A DNA stretch of 64,000 bases from Anaerolineae bacterium (GTDB taxonomy: Bacteria; Chloroflexota; Anaerolineae; Aggregatilineales; Phototrophicaceae). How positions within the stretch are numbered: position 1 is the stretch's first letter; the number at the start of each line of letters is the position of its first letter. Both the position numbers and the translations under genes were made by a program. Positions 25,148-34,569 of the stretch are shown one piece after another. Location of the stretch: positions 620,001-684,000 of the forward strand of contig JAJEBY010000003.1 in NCBI GenBank assembly GCA_022822305.1. Reading direction: 5' to 3'. The notes below the pieces were generated by a model, which was not told the DNA's origin, searched no databases, and saw only the letters and a list, made by a program, of their open reading frames with translations.

Positions 25148-27691
25148 CTAGCGCTCCACCTCAATTCTGGCGACTTCCAGTTGACGCTCAAACCGTTGCC
25201 CGGAGTCAATTGCCATACCGGCCGAGCTGGCATGAGTCTCGTAATCATACACGATCAGCCGCACCGAATAGGCGCCTGCGGGCAACGGTAATATGTCAAT
25301 GTCGTAAGCGGAAAGCGCTTGCCGGTAAACTATATCGTCGTGCTGAAGCAGCTTGTTGTCCTCTGCATCGAAGAACTGAAGCGAAAATGCGTATGGGTCA
25401 GTCGATGCCTTGGACCATGCGAGGTAGAAGCGAATCGCATCCGATTGGACCGCGTATGAAAGATGATGCAAACGGACGCCATCCTCATAGTTTACTTCAA
25501 AGGCGCTGCTTTCATCCACGGCGGAACATGGCAAGTCAGGTTTCAGATATAAGTCGATGGTCATGTCCCGGTCTTCATGATGGCGTCGGCAGAATCGAAA
25601 TCGCTTGGTGAACCACTCCTGATAGGCATAAGTCTGCTCTGCATTGAATGTGAGCTGATCATTGATCAGCCAAACAGCGGCAGTACTTTCCAAGTCAATT
25701 GTCCAATCCGAATCCGGCACATCAAAACTGCGGATGTCGATGCCTGGCGGCTCATAGGTTCTGGTAATCAGGGCAATTCTGTCAGTGTGCGCGCCAAGCG
25801 GGAGATGCCGCAGAAAATGATCGGCTGCCCCGACGGTCTGCGGAAATATGACGATCGTACCATGACGCTCGTCCAGGATTGAAGGCGACTGCAAAACTGC
25901 GGCGTAGCGTGTGGTAAACGCGAAGCGCGCGCCCACAACTTCGCTGCAGCCATCGCGCAGATCCTGCGGTCGGTAAATTGAAACCAAGTCATCGCTGTAT
26001 GACGGGATAATGTCGCGAAAACTTTCGCGAATGTTCTTCCAATCCTTGAACTCATGATGATAGACAATATGGCTGAATCCATCTGCCTCGAGTTGTGCCA
26101 ACCCAGCGAGATAATCGTTTCGATCCGCCACTTCGCAGTTGATGGGCTGCTTGTTGTGCCAAGCATTGAGCAGGAAGTTCGCTCTTATGTAGTCGAAGGC
26201 GCTTTCGGGTGTGCGGCTGATAGCGCCTTCAACCTGCGGATAGCCGCTCAGCGATTGATAGAGGTTGTAGATCTTCGAGTTGCGGCGCCCCATAGGCAAG
26301 TTGATCAGGCGAATATCGTCGTTATCTTCCTGCTCAAGCCACTCGAGAAAAGCCAGCCGCTCTTGGCTGATCTTGCCATCGCCCACCGGGAAAATGCGAT
26401 CAGCCTGGACGGGAATGAAGTATTCGAGCGCAACTATTGCGAGGAGCGCCAATACGAATTGCGGTTTAGCGGCTGTCGGAAATCGACTCTGGAGAGCGAC
26501 GAGTCCCAGGCAGGCCGAGACCGCAAACGGGAGTAGCGCGCCCATCATAAAATGGTCGACTTCCGTAAATGCCTGGAAAACACTGGGCAGGATTTGGTCC
26601 AAATAGTATTTGGGTAGCCGGATGTCGAGATGTGTGACACCGTTGATCGTTAGATGCGAGCCCAGCCGCAAGATCAGGAACAGCCCGCTCGAGAACAACC
26701 AGGGCAGCGCCCGGCGCCGTGTCGCAGTCGTGACAAGCCCTGCGCAGACAAGCAGCAGCGGCAGATATCCCAAGAAGCTGGTGGTGCTGATCTGTTCGTG
26801 AGAAGTGTTTATTATCGTTTCAAAAGCGCGGCCGTAGAGCGGATTTCGACAATTAACAAGGAATGACAGGACGTCAGATCTTGTTTCTCGCTCGCCGTGC
26901 CAGTTCACCACCTCACTTATCGAATCTGAACCCGCCACCATAGGATAGACGCGCCACCAACTTGAAACCGCGATAGACAATCCTAACAGCAAGATCAAGA
27001 ACCAATAGCGCTTGTCTCGCCATCGTGAGCTGGCAAAGGCACACAAATATAGTCCGAGCAACATCAACACGCATATGTACATATAGAAATCTATTGCGAT
27101 TGTCAGCCCTGCCAGAAGGCCCGCTACTAAGACCAAGAATCGGCGATCCTCTATGATTCCGCGATGAAAACAATACAGAGTCAATACCACTATCGTCATA
27201 AAGGCCAAATTTGGATGATTTGGGTGACCGGTGACATGAGGGCTGAAGCCAAATACAACCGCGCCGAAGAGCGAAATCCACTTGTCTTTGAACAACCAGC
27301 GCAGGTAAACGTAGGCCGAGAGCGCCGATGACCAGATGATCAGAAGATGGGCCAGGCTGAAGGCGTTTGAGACCGGCAATACCAGACCCAAAGCGCTTAT
27401 CAGAGTGATGTGCGGTAGGAAGAAAGGGTGGTAGCTGAGCGAAAGACCGCGGGGATAAAACATCAGATTCGTGTAAAGGTGATCCGCTTGACCCGTCAGG
27501 AACTGCTTTCCGTACCAGACATCCCAGAATTTGATATAAACATCAACGTCTATAGCGGCGCCGGCCGGGTGCCAAAAGACATCTGTCCTGAAGATGTAGA
27601 CAATCGTCGGGAACGTCAACACGAGGGTCAGCACGGTGGTGACGACCAGACAGTGGCGATGTTCGTTTATGGTCGCGCGCCATCGGTTCAT
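25148..27691 (-). CDS. Large polytopic membrane protein, glycosyltransferase-C-like, with C-terminal beta domain
   Basis: About 847 aa. The first ~450 residues hold roughly ten or more hydrophobic spans. An early extracytoplasmic loop has DVDVYIKFWDVWY, where the Asp pair resembles the acidic loop-1 motif of GT-C (mannosyl/arabinosyl) transferases. The following ~400 soluble residues end in a beta-rich segment. The start at 27691 is chosen because AAGGA lies 5 nt upstream, 39 nt inside the longest reading. It looks more AT-rich than its neighbours and stands alone between a GH3 remnant and an unrelated operon, so lateral gain is possible. Exact function is not recognised. Confidence 0.7.
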   Translation of the reverse strand: MNRWRATINEHRHCLVVTTVLTLVLTFPTIVYIFRTDVFWHPAGAAIDVDVYIKFWDVWYGKQFLTGQADHLYTNLMFYPRGLSLSYHPFFLPHITLISALGLVLPVSNAFSLAHLLIIWSSALSAYVYLRWLFKDKWISLFGAVVFGFSPHVTGHPNHPNLAFMTIVVLTLYCFHRGIIEDRRFLVLVAGLLAGLTIAIDFYMYICVLMLLGLYLCAFASSRWRDKRYWFLILLLGLSIAVSSWWRVYPMVAGSDSISEVVNWHGERETRSDVLSFLVNCRNPLYGRAFETIINTSHEQISTTSFLGYLPLLLVCAGLVTTATRRRALPWLFSSGLFLILRLGSHLTINGVTHLDIRLPKYYLDQILPSVFQAFTEVDHFMMGALLPFAVSACLGLVALQSRFPTAAKPQFVLALLAIVALEYFIPVQADRIFPVGDGKISQERLAFLEWLEQEDNDDIRLINLPMGRRNSKIYNLYQSLSGYPQVEGAISRTPESAFDYIRANFLLNAWHNKQPINCEVADRNDYLAGLAQLEADGFSHIVYHHEFKDWKNIRESFRDIIPSYSDDLVSIYRPQDLRDGCSEVVGARFAFTTRYAAVLQSPSILDERHGTIVIFPQTVGAADHFLRHLPLGAHTDRIALITRTYEPPGIDIRSFDVPDSDWTIDLESTAAVWLINDQLTFNAEQTYAYQEWFTKRFRFCRRHHEDRDMTIDLYLKPDLPCSAVDESSAFEVNYEDGVRLHHLSYAVQSDAIRFYLAWSKASTDPYAFSLQFFDAEDNKLLQHDDIVYRQALSAYDIDILPLPAGAYSVRLIVYDYETHASSAGMAIDSGQRFERQLEVARIEVER

Positions 27692-27990
27692 CACTATCCT
27701 TAGCAGGTTGAGGTCAAGTGGGCATCCCAAGCGGGATGACGCCGGCCTTAAGTCTGTGAGCGATTTCGTTGCTCAAAGATACCATCGAAGCTTGCTGAAC
27801 ACACAATTCCGTCACGAAGTCCAGCCCGCGCCGTTGGCGATGTCCAAGGCACCGGACACTCTTATGGCAGCGACCGCCCGTTCATCACGTTTGCGCCAAT
27901 ATACATAAGCTGTAGCGGCGCGGCAGTGCGTGATGTAGACGTGCCAGCGGCCGCAAAACTTAGCCGCAGCACCGCCTCAACGCTGCGCTT

Positions 27991-28020
27991 TTGGCAAAAT
28001 GAAGTATTGCCAGATATACT
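27991..28020 (+). promoter_or_regulatory. Candidate sigma70-type promoter for the plus-strand hydrolase/Dpp operon
   Basis: TTGGCA (27991-27996), 18-nt spacer, TATACT (28015-28020). It predicts a leader of about 165 nt to the M20-like gene. The stretch 27692-27990 upstream holds nothing else I recognise. Confidence 0.5.
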
Positions 28021-28071
28021 CCGGTTCACAATTTGAGCTGCCGCAGAACATGTAAAGATCAGTAGCGTGAT

Positions 28072-28103
28072 CAGTCGACGTCGAGCTTGCTCGACGCAGA
28101 CTG
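28072..28103. repeat. Long inverted repeat in the leader of the M20-like gene
   Basis: Two 15-nt arms with 13 of 15 positions pairing around a 2-nt loop; the inner eight pairs CGTCGAGC/GCTCGACG are perfect. No T-run follows. It would form a stable structure in the predicted 5' leader. Confidence 0.55.
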
Positions 28104-28192
28104 TCCGTTGCGCAGGCGTGTACTGTGGGAGTTTGCGCCATCGAGACGATAGCGCCTATCCACATTAAAGCATTACTAGAGCGGATACTTCA

Positions 28193-29500
28193 ATGACATT
28201 AAGCGGGACCTCGAATACCAGCGGCTTGAAGTCTCAAATCCAGGCCAGACGCGAATCCTACGTCGAAGTGTTGCGGGAGCTGCTGGCGACATCGGCAGAC
28301 GGCGAAGAAGCGCTCCAACAGGCGATAGCGGAGCGTTTTACGCGTTTGGGCTGCCAGGTTGAAAGCATCAATAGCGCGCCCAATCGATTTGTCCTGGATT
28401 CGGATTTTGCGCCGCCCGCCGCTGAGCCGGAAGCCGATCGCGTGAGTGTGGTCGCTGTGCAACCGGGCGCCGGAGACGGGCGCAGCCTGCTAATCTTTGC
28501 CCATCCCGATAGCGAGCCGGTGACCGACACCAGTCGTTGGCGGCACGATCCCTTTGCGGGAGCGGTGGACAATGGCCGCATGTACGGCTGGGGCATCGCC
28601 GATGATTTGAGCGGCGTGGTGGCGATGATTTGCGCGCTGGATGCCATACAATCGGCCGGGTTGGCGTTATCCGGGAATGTCATTTGCGCCAGCACCGTCA
28701 GCAAGCGTCGCGCGCAAGGCATCTATGCCGTCCTGGAGCGCGGATACCACACCGACGCCGCCGTATACCTGCATCCCGCGGAATCCGGGGCCGGCCTTAG
28801 CGACATCAAATCGCGAGCATCCGGCCTCCTGCGCTTTCGCATCACCGTGAGCGGCCAGCTGCCGGACACCGCCGAACCAACTCACACGCCCTTTTCCCAC
28901 CTGAGCATCAACCCAATCGACAAGGCATGGCTCGTCTATCACGCCATCACGGAGCTTGACCGGCAGCGCGCCCAACGCGTTCATCATCCCGCTTACGCAG
29001 GCATCGGGCGATCGACCAACCTTCACATCACACATATTGAGGCGGGGGAAGCCGCGCGCCCGGGCCGCGTATCGCCGACCGCCATCATGACCGGTTCGCT
29101 CGCCTTCCCACCCAACGAAGATGTGACCGATGTTCAGCGCGAGGTAGAAGCCGCCGTGGAACGAGCCTGCACCGGCGATCCCTGGCTCAGTGAGCGCCCG
29201 GCCCAGCTCGAATGGCTGCAAGGCATTGGCGGCGTCGAAGTCTCGGAAGCAAGCCCCATTTACCAGACGGTGGCGGACGCCATCGCATCCGCGACCGGGA
29301 TTACGCCGCAAGTGCAATCCTTGCACGCCGCCAGCGAGATTCGCACGCCCATCCTCTATAGCGGTATTCCGACGGTTGGATTTGGTCCCTTGTCGGGGGA
29401 CAATGTGCAAAGCGGCGGCGCCGATGAATGGGTCAGCGTTGACGACTTCATCAACATGATCGAGGTGGTTGCCAATGTTGCCGCCGCTTGGTGCGGCTAG
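28193..29500 (+). CDS. M20-family peptidase/deacylase-like protein lacking the catalytic Glu pair
   Basis: M20 fold protein of 435 aa. The HxD motif is kept (FAHPDSEP, H104, D106) and so is the bridging Asp region (YGWGIADDLSGV, D137/D138). The expected DEE motif, holding the general base and a metal ligand, is replaced by S170-K171-R172 in VICASTVSKRRAQG. The final metal His before the terminal E is also missing (NVQSGGADEWVS). The lid/dimer domain is present. It heads a plus-strand cluster with a Dpp-type importer and other hydrolases. It may be a non-hydrolytic binding protein or use altered chemistry. Confidence 0.85.
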   Translation: MTLSGTSNTSGLKSQIQARRESYVEVLRELLATSADGEEALQQAIAERFTRLGCQVESINSAPNRFVLDSDFAPPAAEPEADRVSVVAVQPGAGDGRSLLIFAHPDSEPVTDTSRWRHDPFAGAVDNGRMYGWGIADDLSGVVAMICALDAIQSAGLALSGNVICASTVSKRRAQGIYAVLERGYHTDAAVYLHPAESGAGLSDIKSRASGLLRFRITVSGQLPDTAEPTHTPFSHLSINPIDKAWLVYHAITELDRQRAQRVHHPAYAGIGRSTNLHITHIEAGEAARPGRVSPTAIMTGSLAFPPNEDVTDVQREVEAAVERACTGDPWLSERPAQLEWLQGIGGVEVSEASPIYQTVADAIASATGITPQVQSLHAASEIRTPILYSGIPTVGFGPLSGDNVQSGGADEWVSVDDFINMIEVVANVAAAWCG

Positions 29501-29640
29501 CATTGTTGAAGTGGATAGCGCGATTTTGAATCGCCGTCACAGGAAAGGGGGTATATGGTAGGACAAAACTCTTGCCGCTGAGCACTAGATTCATTAACCT
29601 CGTCTATAGCGATCACATGTTGAGAAAGGACAAAACTAAC

Positions 29641-31224
29641 ATGTTGCTCAAGAGTCGCAAACGTATGGTGTTTTTGAGTATCGCGCTGTTGTTCATCCTG
29701 TCTGTGATTGGCGGCGGGCTTCAGCTCGTTGCCCAAGACATGAGCACCCTTGTCATTGCGTTGGCCGGATCACCACCCACTTTTGATCCCCTGGCCGCCT
29801 CTGACAGTCGCGTTGATACGCCGTCGATCAATCTTTACAACACCTTGCTGCAGTATCTGCCGGGTGTCACCGAATGGGAGCTGGAACTGGCCGAAAGCTA
29901 TGAACAAGCTGAGGACGGCCTGAGTTACACCTTCACCCTAAAACCCGGTGTGATGTTCCATGACGGCACGGAAGTCATGGCGGAAGACGTCGCCTACACG
30001 GTCGATCGCTTGGTTGCGGTCAATATCGGCGTCGCCCGCAGTCTGGTTATGGTGACCGGCGCGGAAGTCATTGACGATTACACGGTGCAGATCAACCTCA
30101 GCACGCCCTTCCCCGGCTTCCTGGGAGCGCTCTCGCGCCTGTACATCTTGAATTCTGACTTGGTCAAAGCGAACACCGTTGACGACGATTGGGGCCAAAC
30201 CTGGCTGCAAAACAACGACGCCGGCAGCGGACCCTACGTTCTGACGTCATTCACGCCAGAGCAGGAATTCACCATTGAAGCCTTCCCCGATTACTTCAAG
30301 GGCTGGGACGGCCATCACGTCGACCGCGCGATCTTCGTCGTGATCAAAGAAGAGAGCACGCGGCGTCTGTCGCTCGAAAACGGCGACTCCCACTGGATCC
30401 AGGTTGGCAGCCCGGAGACGCTGGACGCGCTCAGCGAAAACCCGGCGTTCACGATCAACACCGATCCAACGCTCAACCAGCTGTACTTCGCGATGAATAC
30501 CCATCATCCGATCCTCTCGGATGCCCGCGTACGCAAGGCGTTGTCGCTGGTTTACGATTTCGAAGGTCACGTGGAGCTGGCGCGCAATGGCTATGCGGCG
30601 ATCGCGAAGGGCGTGCTCCCGCCGGGCATCGTCTGCTTTGACGCTTCAATGCCGGAATCTTATACCAGCGTGGAAGAAGCGCAGGCCTTGATGGCGGAGG
30701 CCGGCTACGCTGATGGCGGCTTCGAATTGACCATGGCCTACCAGGGCACATCTCCGGAAGAGACCGCCGCGATGCAGATCATGCAAGCCGGGGCGGCGCA
30801 GCTTGGCATCACTATTCGCCCGATGGCCGTCGAGTGGCCCGCCAAAGTCCAGGCCTACTCGTCGCAAGAGACCGCCCCCGATGTGGGCACGGTGTGGATG
30901 TTCCCCTCCTTGCCTGATCCGGATCAGTTCTTCGGCAGACTGGGACACTCCAGCCAAGGCGGCGGCGGCGGCATCAACTTCTCCTGGTACGCCAATGCCG
31001 AGAACGATGCGCTGCTAGAAGCGGGCAAGGTCGAGCTTGATCCTGAAGCGCGCTGCGAGATTTACAAGCAGATTCAGGCGATTTGGGATGCGGAAACGCC
31101 CTACGTCAATGTCGTTGTCGGCATGGCGCTTTCGGCATCACACGCCAACGTCAAGGGCTATCAATGGTCACCGCCACATAGCTTCACGCAGAACGTGTAT
31201 CAGATCTACTTTGACGATATGTAG
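29641..31224 (+). CDS. Extracellular solute-binding protein, ABC SBP family 5
   Basis: Peptide/opine/nickel-type receptor of 527 aa. The Sec signal peptide ends LVA-QDM with no lipobox. Family-5 features include PPTFDPLAASDSRVDTP, FTLKPGVMFHDGTEVMAEDV and DARVRKALSLVYD. The ATG at 29641 is chosen over upstream in-frame starts because AAAGGA lies 11 nt before it and the signal peptide then has normal length. It is followed by a hairpin, DppB and DppC genes, but no DppD/DppF. Confidence 0.92.
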   Translation: MLLKSRKRMVFLSIALLFILSVIGGGLQLVAQDMSTLVIALAGSPPTFDPLAASDSRVDTPSINLYNTLLQYLPGVTEWELELAESYEQAEDGLSYTFTLKPGVMFHDGTEVMAEDVAYTVDRLVAVNIGVARSLVMVTGAEVIDDYTVQINLSTPFPGFLGALSRLYILNSDLVKANTVDDDWGQTWLQNNDAGSGPYVLTSFTPEQEFTIEAFPDYFKGWDGHHVDRAIFVVIKEESTRRLSLENGDSHWIQVGSPETLDALSENPAFTINTDPTLNQLYFAMNTHHPILSDARVRKALSLVYDFEGHVELARNGYAAIAKGVLPPGIVCFDASMPESYTSVEEAQALMAEAGYADGGFELTMAYQGTSPEETAAMQIMQAGAAQLGITIRPMAVEWPAKVQAYSSQETAPDVGTVWMFPSLPDPDQFFGRLGHSSQGGGGGINFSWYANAENDALLEAGKVELDPEARCEIYKQIQAIWDAETPYVNVVVGMALSASHANVKGYQWSPPHSFTQNVYQIYFDDM

Positions 31225-31242
31225 GCACGATATCGTAACGTT

Positions 31243-31277
31243 CGGGGCGAGTGGGGTTCACGCTTCCGCTCGCCCCG
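31243..31277. repeat. Hairpin between family-5 SBP and DppB-like genes
   Basis: CGGGGCGAG (31243-31251) and CTCGCCCCG (31269-31277) are perfect arms. The 17-nt interior can extend the stem with G-U pairs. Same SBP-permease position as the other hairpins. Confidence 0.7.
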
Positions 31278-31295
31278 CCGGTGAGGTGAATCGCC

Positions 31296-32303
31296 TTGGG
31301 TGATTATGTACTGCGGCGTCTCTATCAGGCCCTTTGGGTCTTGATAGCCGTGACGTTTGTGACTTTCTTCATATCGAATATGTTGCCCGGTGATCCGGCG
31401 CTCTCGAGGGCAGGGCAATTCGCCACCATAGAGCAGGTGGAGAAGACTCGAAAACTGCTTGGCCTCGATCAGCCCATTCATATTCAATATATCAAATACA
31501 TGCAGCGACTCTTGTCGGGCGATCTGGGTTTATCAATCGTTTCGCGCCAACCGGTCTTGAAAGAACTGGGCGACTTCCTGCCCGCAACGCTTGAGCTGAC
31601 CATTGCGGCCTTTTGTTTCACGCTGTCGATCGGTGTCCCTTTGGGCATCCTTGCCGGCTCGACCCGATCGCGCTGGGTCAAATCGGCAATCATTTTGTCC
31701 TCCCTGGTGGGCGTCGGCATTCCGGTGTTTTGGGCGGGTCTTGTCTTCCAGTTGATCTTCGCTGGACGGTTGGATATCTTGCCCCTGGCCGGTCGCTTGA
31801 CGCTGACCGTTCCGCCGCCGCCCCCCGTGACCAAGATGTATCTCATCGATTCAATCCTGGCAGGTCAATGGGACACCTTTCGCGACGCGCTGTCGCATTT
31901 GGTTTTGCCGGCCTTCACCTTAAGCCTGGGCCAGATCGGCGCCATGGCGCGGACGACAAATTCGGCCATCGCCAGTGTCCTTCACCGCGATTATGTGCGG
32001 ACGGCGCATGCCAAGGGATTGGCCGAGCGCAAGGTCTTGTGGCGTCACGTCTTGCGCAATGCACTGCTGCCGGTCGTCACCGTCTTGGGTCTTTACGTCG
32101 GGTTCATGTTGAACGGCGCCTTGCTGATTGAAATCATCTATTCTTGGGGAGGCCTCGGCACCTACGCCTGGATCGGCATTTTCCGCAACGACATCACCGT
32201 GATTATGGGCGTGACGCTCACGGCAAGCCTGACCTTCATGTTGGTTAATCTCGTGATCGATTTGACCTATCCCTTTCTTGATCCGCGAATTCAATATAGA
32301 TAG
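31296..32303 (+). CDS. Dpp/Opp-type ABC transporter permease, DppB-like
   Basis: Permease of 335 aa with six spans and the DppB N-terminal signature YVLRRLYQALWVL plus MLPGDPA. The EAA-type loop is DYVRTAHAKGLAERKVLWRH. It starts at a TTG at 31296 with GAGGTG eight nt upstream. It pairs with the DppC-like gene 18 nt downstream. Together with the SBP it likely imports peptides, opines or similar small molecules. Confidence 0.94.
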   Translation: MGDYVLRRLYQALWVLIAVTFVTFFISNMLPGDPALSRAGQFATIEQVEKTRKLLGLDQPIHIQYIKYMQRLLSGDLGLSIVSRQPVLKELGDFLPATLELTIAAFCFTLSIGVPLGILAGSTRSRWVKSAIILSSLVGVGIPVFWAGLVFQLIFAGRLDILPLAGRLTLTVPPPPPVTKMYLIDSILAGQWDTFRDALSHLVLPAFTLSLGQIGAMARTTNSAIASVLHRDYVRTAHAKGLAERKVLWRHVLRNALLPVVTVLGLYVGFMLNGALLIEIIYSWGGLGTYAWIGIFRNDITVIMGVTLTASLTFMLVNLVIDLTYPFLDPRIQYR

Positions 32304-32321
32304 CAACCTTTTGGCGCGCTT

Positions 32322-33239
32322 ATGAGCCAGGAAACGCAATCAACAACCGCTCGCGCATATCCCGATCTCGAACTCGATAGGGGGTTATGGGAGCAATTCA
32401 AACGAAGTCGATTCGCCTTTGCGGTTCGACACAATCCCCTCTCAATTCTGGGGCTGTTCATACTGGTGCTGCTCATACTTATGTTGCTGTGGCCGGAGCT
32501 GTTCACGCAGCAGAGCGCCACCCTGCTGAATCTACGAAATAAATTCCTCAGCCCGTCGTCCGAACATCCCTTCGGCACCGACCACATGGGCGTCGATATT
32601 TTCTCGCGCGTGGTCTATGCCGCCCGCACCACCATTTGGGTTGTCTTCGTCGTCTTGAGCATCGCCACGAGTTTGGGATTCATCGTGGGCTCGCTGGCGG
32701 CCTACCTGGGCGGACGAGTGGATAGCATCCTCATGCGCTTGACCGATGTCTGGATGGCATTTCCCTCGCTGGTGCTCGCCATCGCGCTGAACGCGGCCCT
32801 GGGACGCGGCTTGCTGCAGACGATGCTGGCGGTTGGCTTTTCCTGGTGGCCATCTTATGCCCGGCTCGTTCGGGCCCAGGTCTTGAGCGTCAAAAACGAA
32901 GAATATATCCTGGCCGCCCGGGCGCTTGGCGCCAGCCACTTTCGCATAGTTACGCGGCATATCATTCGCAACGGCTTCGATCCCATCATCGTGAACATCA
33001 CTATTGATGTCGGCTTTGTCGCCCTGGCCACGGCCGGGTTGAGTTTCCTGGGATTGGGCATCGAGCCGCCGACGCCGGAATGGGGCCGCATGGTGGCGGA
33101 AGGACGCGATTACCTGCTCGATCAGTGGTGGGCGTCTACCTTCCCCGGTCTGGCGCTGTTCATGTTTGTAGTGGGTTTCAATTTGCTGGGCGAGATCGTC
33201 AGGGATTGGCTCGACCCCAGCAACGTTGGACGGAGATGA
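32322..33239 (+). CDS. Dpp/Opp-type ABC transporter permease, DppC-like
   Basis: Permease of 305 aa. It has a cytoplasmic N-terminal arm, the conserved EHPFGTDHMGVDIFSRVVYA segment after the first span, and the loop EYILAARALGASHFRIVTRH. The cluster has no ATPase after it; instead a NicX/M29-like hydrolase gene follows, with an AAAGGAGG site. Confidence 0.94.
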   Translation: MSQETQSTTARAYPDLELDRGLWEQFKRSRFAFAVRHNPLSILGLFILVLLILMLLWPELFTQQSATLLNLRNKFLSPSSEHPFGTDHMGVDIFSRVVYAARTTIWVVFVVLSIATSLGFIVGSLAAYLGGRVDSILMRLTDVWMAFPSLVLAIALNAALGRGLLQTMLAVGFSWWPSYARLVRAQVLSVKNEEYILAARALGASHFRIVTRHIIRNGFDPIIVNITIDVGFVALATAGLSFLGLGIEPPTPEWGRMVAEGRDYLLDQWWASTFPGLALFMFVVGFNLLGEIVRDWLDPSNVGRR

Positions 33240-33343
33240 TTCAGGAGGCGCTCACCAGCAAATTCCGATCTATGCAGTTTCTTTACTCGATTTAACTTGA
33301 AGACCTTCATTCAGTTGTAGTTTTCACCTAAAGGAGGAGCACG

Positions 33344-34345
33344 ATGCGCTCACATTTGTTTTGGGACCAGTTTGCAGATATAACCGTCAACCGCCTGGTC
33401 AATCCGGGCAAAGGAGAGCCCTTCCTGATTGTCGCCGACCCCAAGAATGATCTCAACTTGGCTGAGGCGCTGCTCTCGGCCGGTCTCCGCTCCGGCGCCA
33501 ATACTTCGTTGATCATCAAAGACTGGTACGAAGAAGGCACGGTCAGCGATCCGGGTCCCATCGTTAACAATGCTGTATTGAACAGCAAGTATGTACTGAC
33601 GCTCTGCGGCGGGATGGTGCGCGCCCCGGCCATGCAGGAAGCGCGTAGAAACGGGACGCGCCATCTTTCCGGCGTGGTCGAAGGCATCGAGGACTATTGC
33701 ATTGCGGCGCTGGTCAACGTTGATTTGGACAAGATGTTCGAAAACGCTGATATCATCGCCCGCCTGTGGCAAGAGACCGATGAATGCCGCGTGACCTCGC
33801 CCTACGGAACCGACATCACTTTCAAGATGGGCGGGCGGCCGAGCCTGATAAGCGACGGTGCCCTTACCTACGATGGCGAGGTCGATTTCTATCCGGGCGC
33901 CCAGGTTTCGATCGCGCCGCTGGAAGAGAGCATCAACGGCACCATCGTGGTCGATGCCAGCGACAACGTCAGCGGCTTGGTCCATAACCACTATTCGCTC
34001 ATCGTCGTTGACGGCGTGATTACCGAGGTTGTCGGCAGCGGCGAAGGCGATGCGATGCGCACCTGGCTGGAGTCGCGCAACGACGACGTCATCTACAAAA
34101 TCTGCCATTTCAGCATCGGGCTGAATCCCAAAGCCACCATCTCCGGCCATTTGATGGAAGATGAACGGGTGCTGGCGTCAGTTGATTTCGGCTTCGGCTA
34201 TCAGGATCCCAAGTTTGGCGGCACCGTCGGCTATAGTCCCTACCACGCCGATATCATGATGGCTAACCCGGACATCTATATCGATGGCAAGCTCATGAGC
34301 AGTTCCAACAGGCTGGCAGACGGCTACGGGTTCCACCACCTGTAG
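33344..34345 (+). CDS. M29 aminopeptidase T / NicX-like metalloprotein
   Basis: 333 aa with the M29/NicX-type architecture. DFYPGAQVSIAPLEESINGT carries the acidic metal ligands and the C-terminal FGFGYQDPKFGG...YHADIMM region supplies His and Asp candidates. An optimal AAAGGAGG lies 7 nt before the ATG. Family members are leucyl aminopeptidases or ring-opening dioxygenases such as NicX (2,5-dihydroxypyridine), so the reaction is open. In this cluster it probably processes the compound brought in by the Dpp-type importer. Two inverted family B repeats follow it. Confidence 0.8.
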   Translation: MRSHLFWDQFADITVNRLVNPGKGEPFLIVADPKNDLNLAEALLSAGLRSGANTSLIIKDWYEEGTVSDPGPIVNNAVLNSKYVLTLCGGMVRAPAMQEARRNGTRHLSGVVEGIEDYCIAALVNVDLDKMFENADIIARLWQETDECRVTSPYGTDITFKMGGRPSLISDGALTYDGEVDFYPGAQVSIAPLEESINGTIVVDASDNVSGLVHNHYSLIVVDGVITEVVGSGEGDAMRTWLESRNDDVIYKICHFSIGLNPKATISGHLMEDERVLASVDFGFGYQDPKFGGTVGYSPYHADIMMANPDIYIDGKLMSSSNRLADGYGFHHL

Positions 34346-34359
34346 GCTCGGCGCGCAGT

Positions 34360-34524
34360 CTACCCCACCCCCCAGCCCCCTCCCCGATAAAACAGGGAGG
34401 GGGAGCACACTGACAGACGATGGAATCTCATGTTCCTAGTTGTGTCGTTTCGAGGAATGTATCCCATCTGTGTTGTAATGTGACCCTTCCCTGGCTTGCT
34501 GGGGAAGGGCCGGGGATGGGGTAA
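34360..34524. repeat. Pair of inverted family B repeats, MITE-like
   Basis: The left element begins TACCCCACCCCCC and has a hairpin CCCCCTCCC/GGGAGGGGG (34376-34403). The right element is in opposite orientation, with hairpin CCCTTCCC/GGGAAGGG (34484-34509) and ending GGGGATGGGGTA. Together they form a ~165-bp unit with imperfect inverted ends around ~80 bp of AT-richer DNA, between M29-like and aldo/keto reductase genes. Confidence 0.65.
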
Positions 34525-34569
34525 AGCCGCGCCTGTTACGCGGCAGGTTGGGCCAAAAGAGAGGTGAGC

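Noticed and set aside
27977..28165. 62-codon minus-strand ORF in the 27.7-28.2 kb spacer
   Set aside because: No ribosome site or recognisable domain, and it overlaps a better candidate promoter and an inverted repeat.
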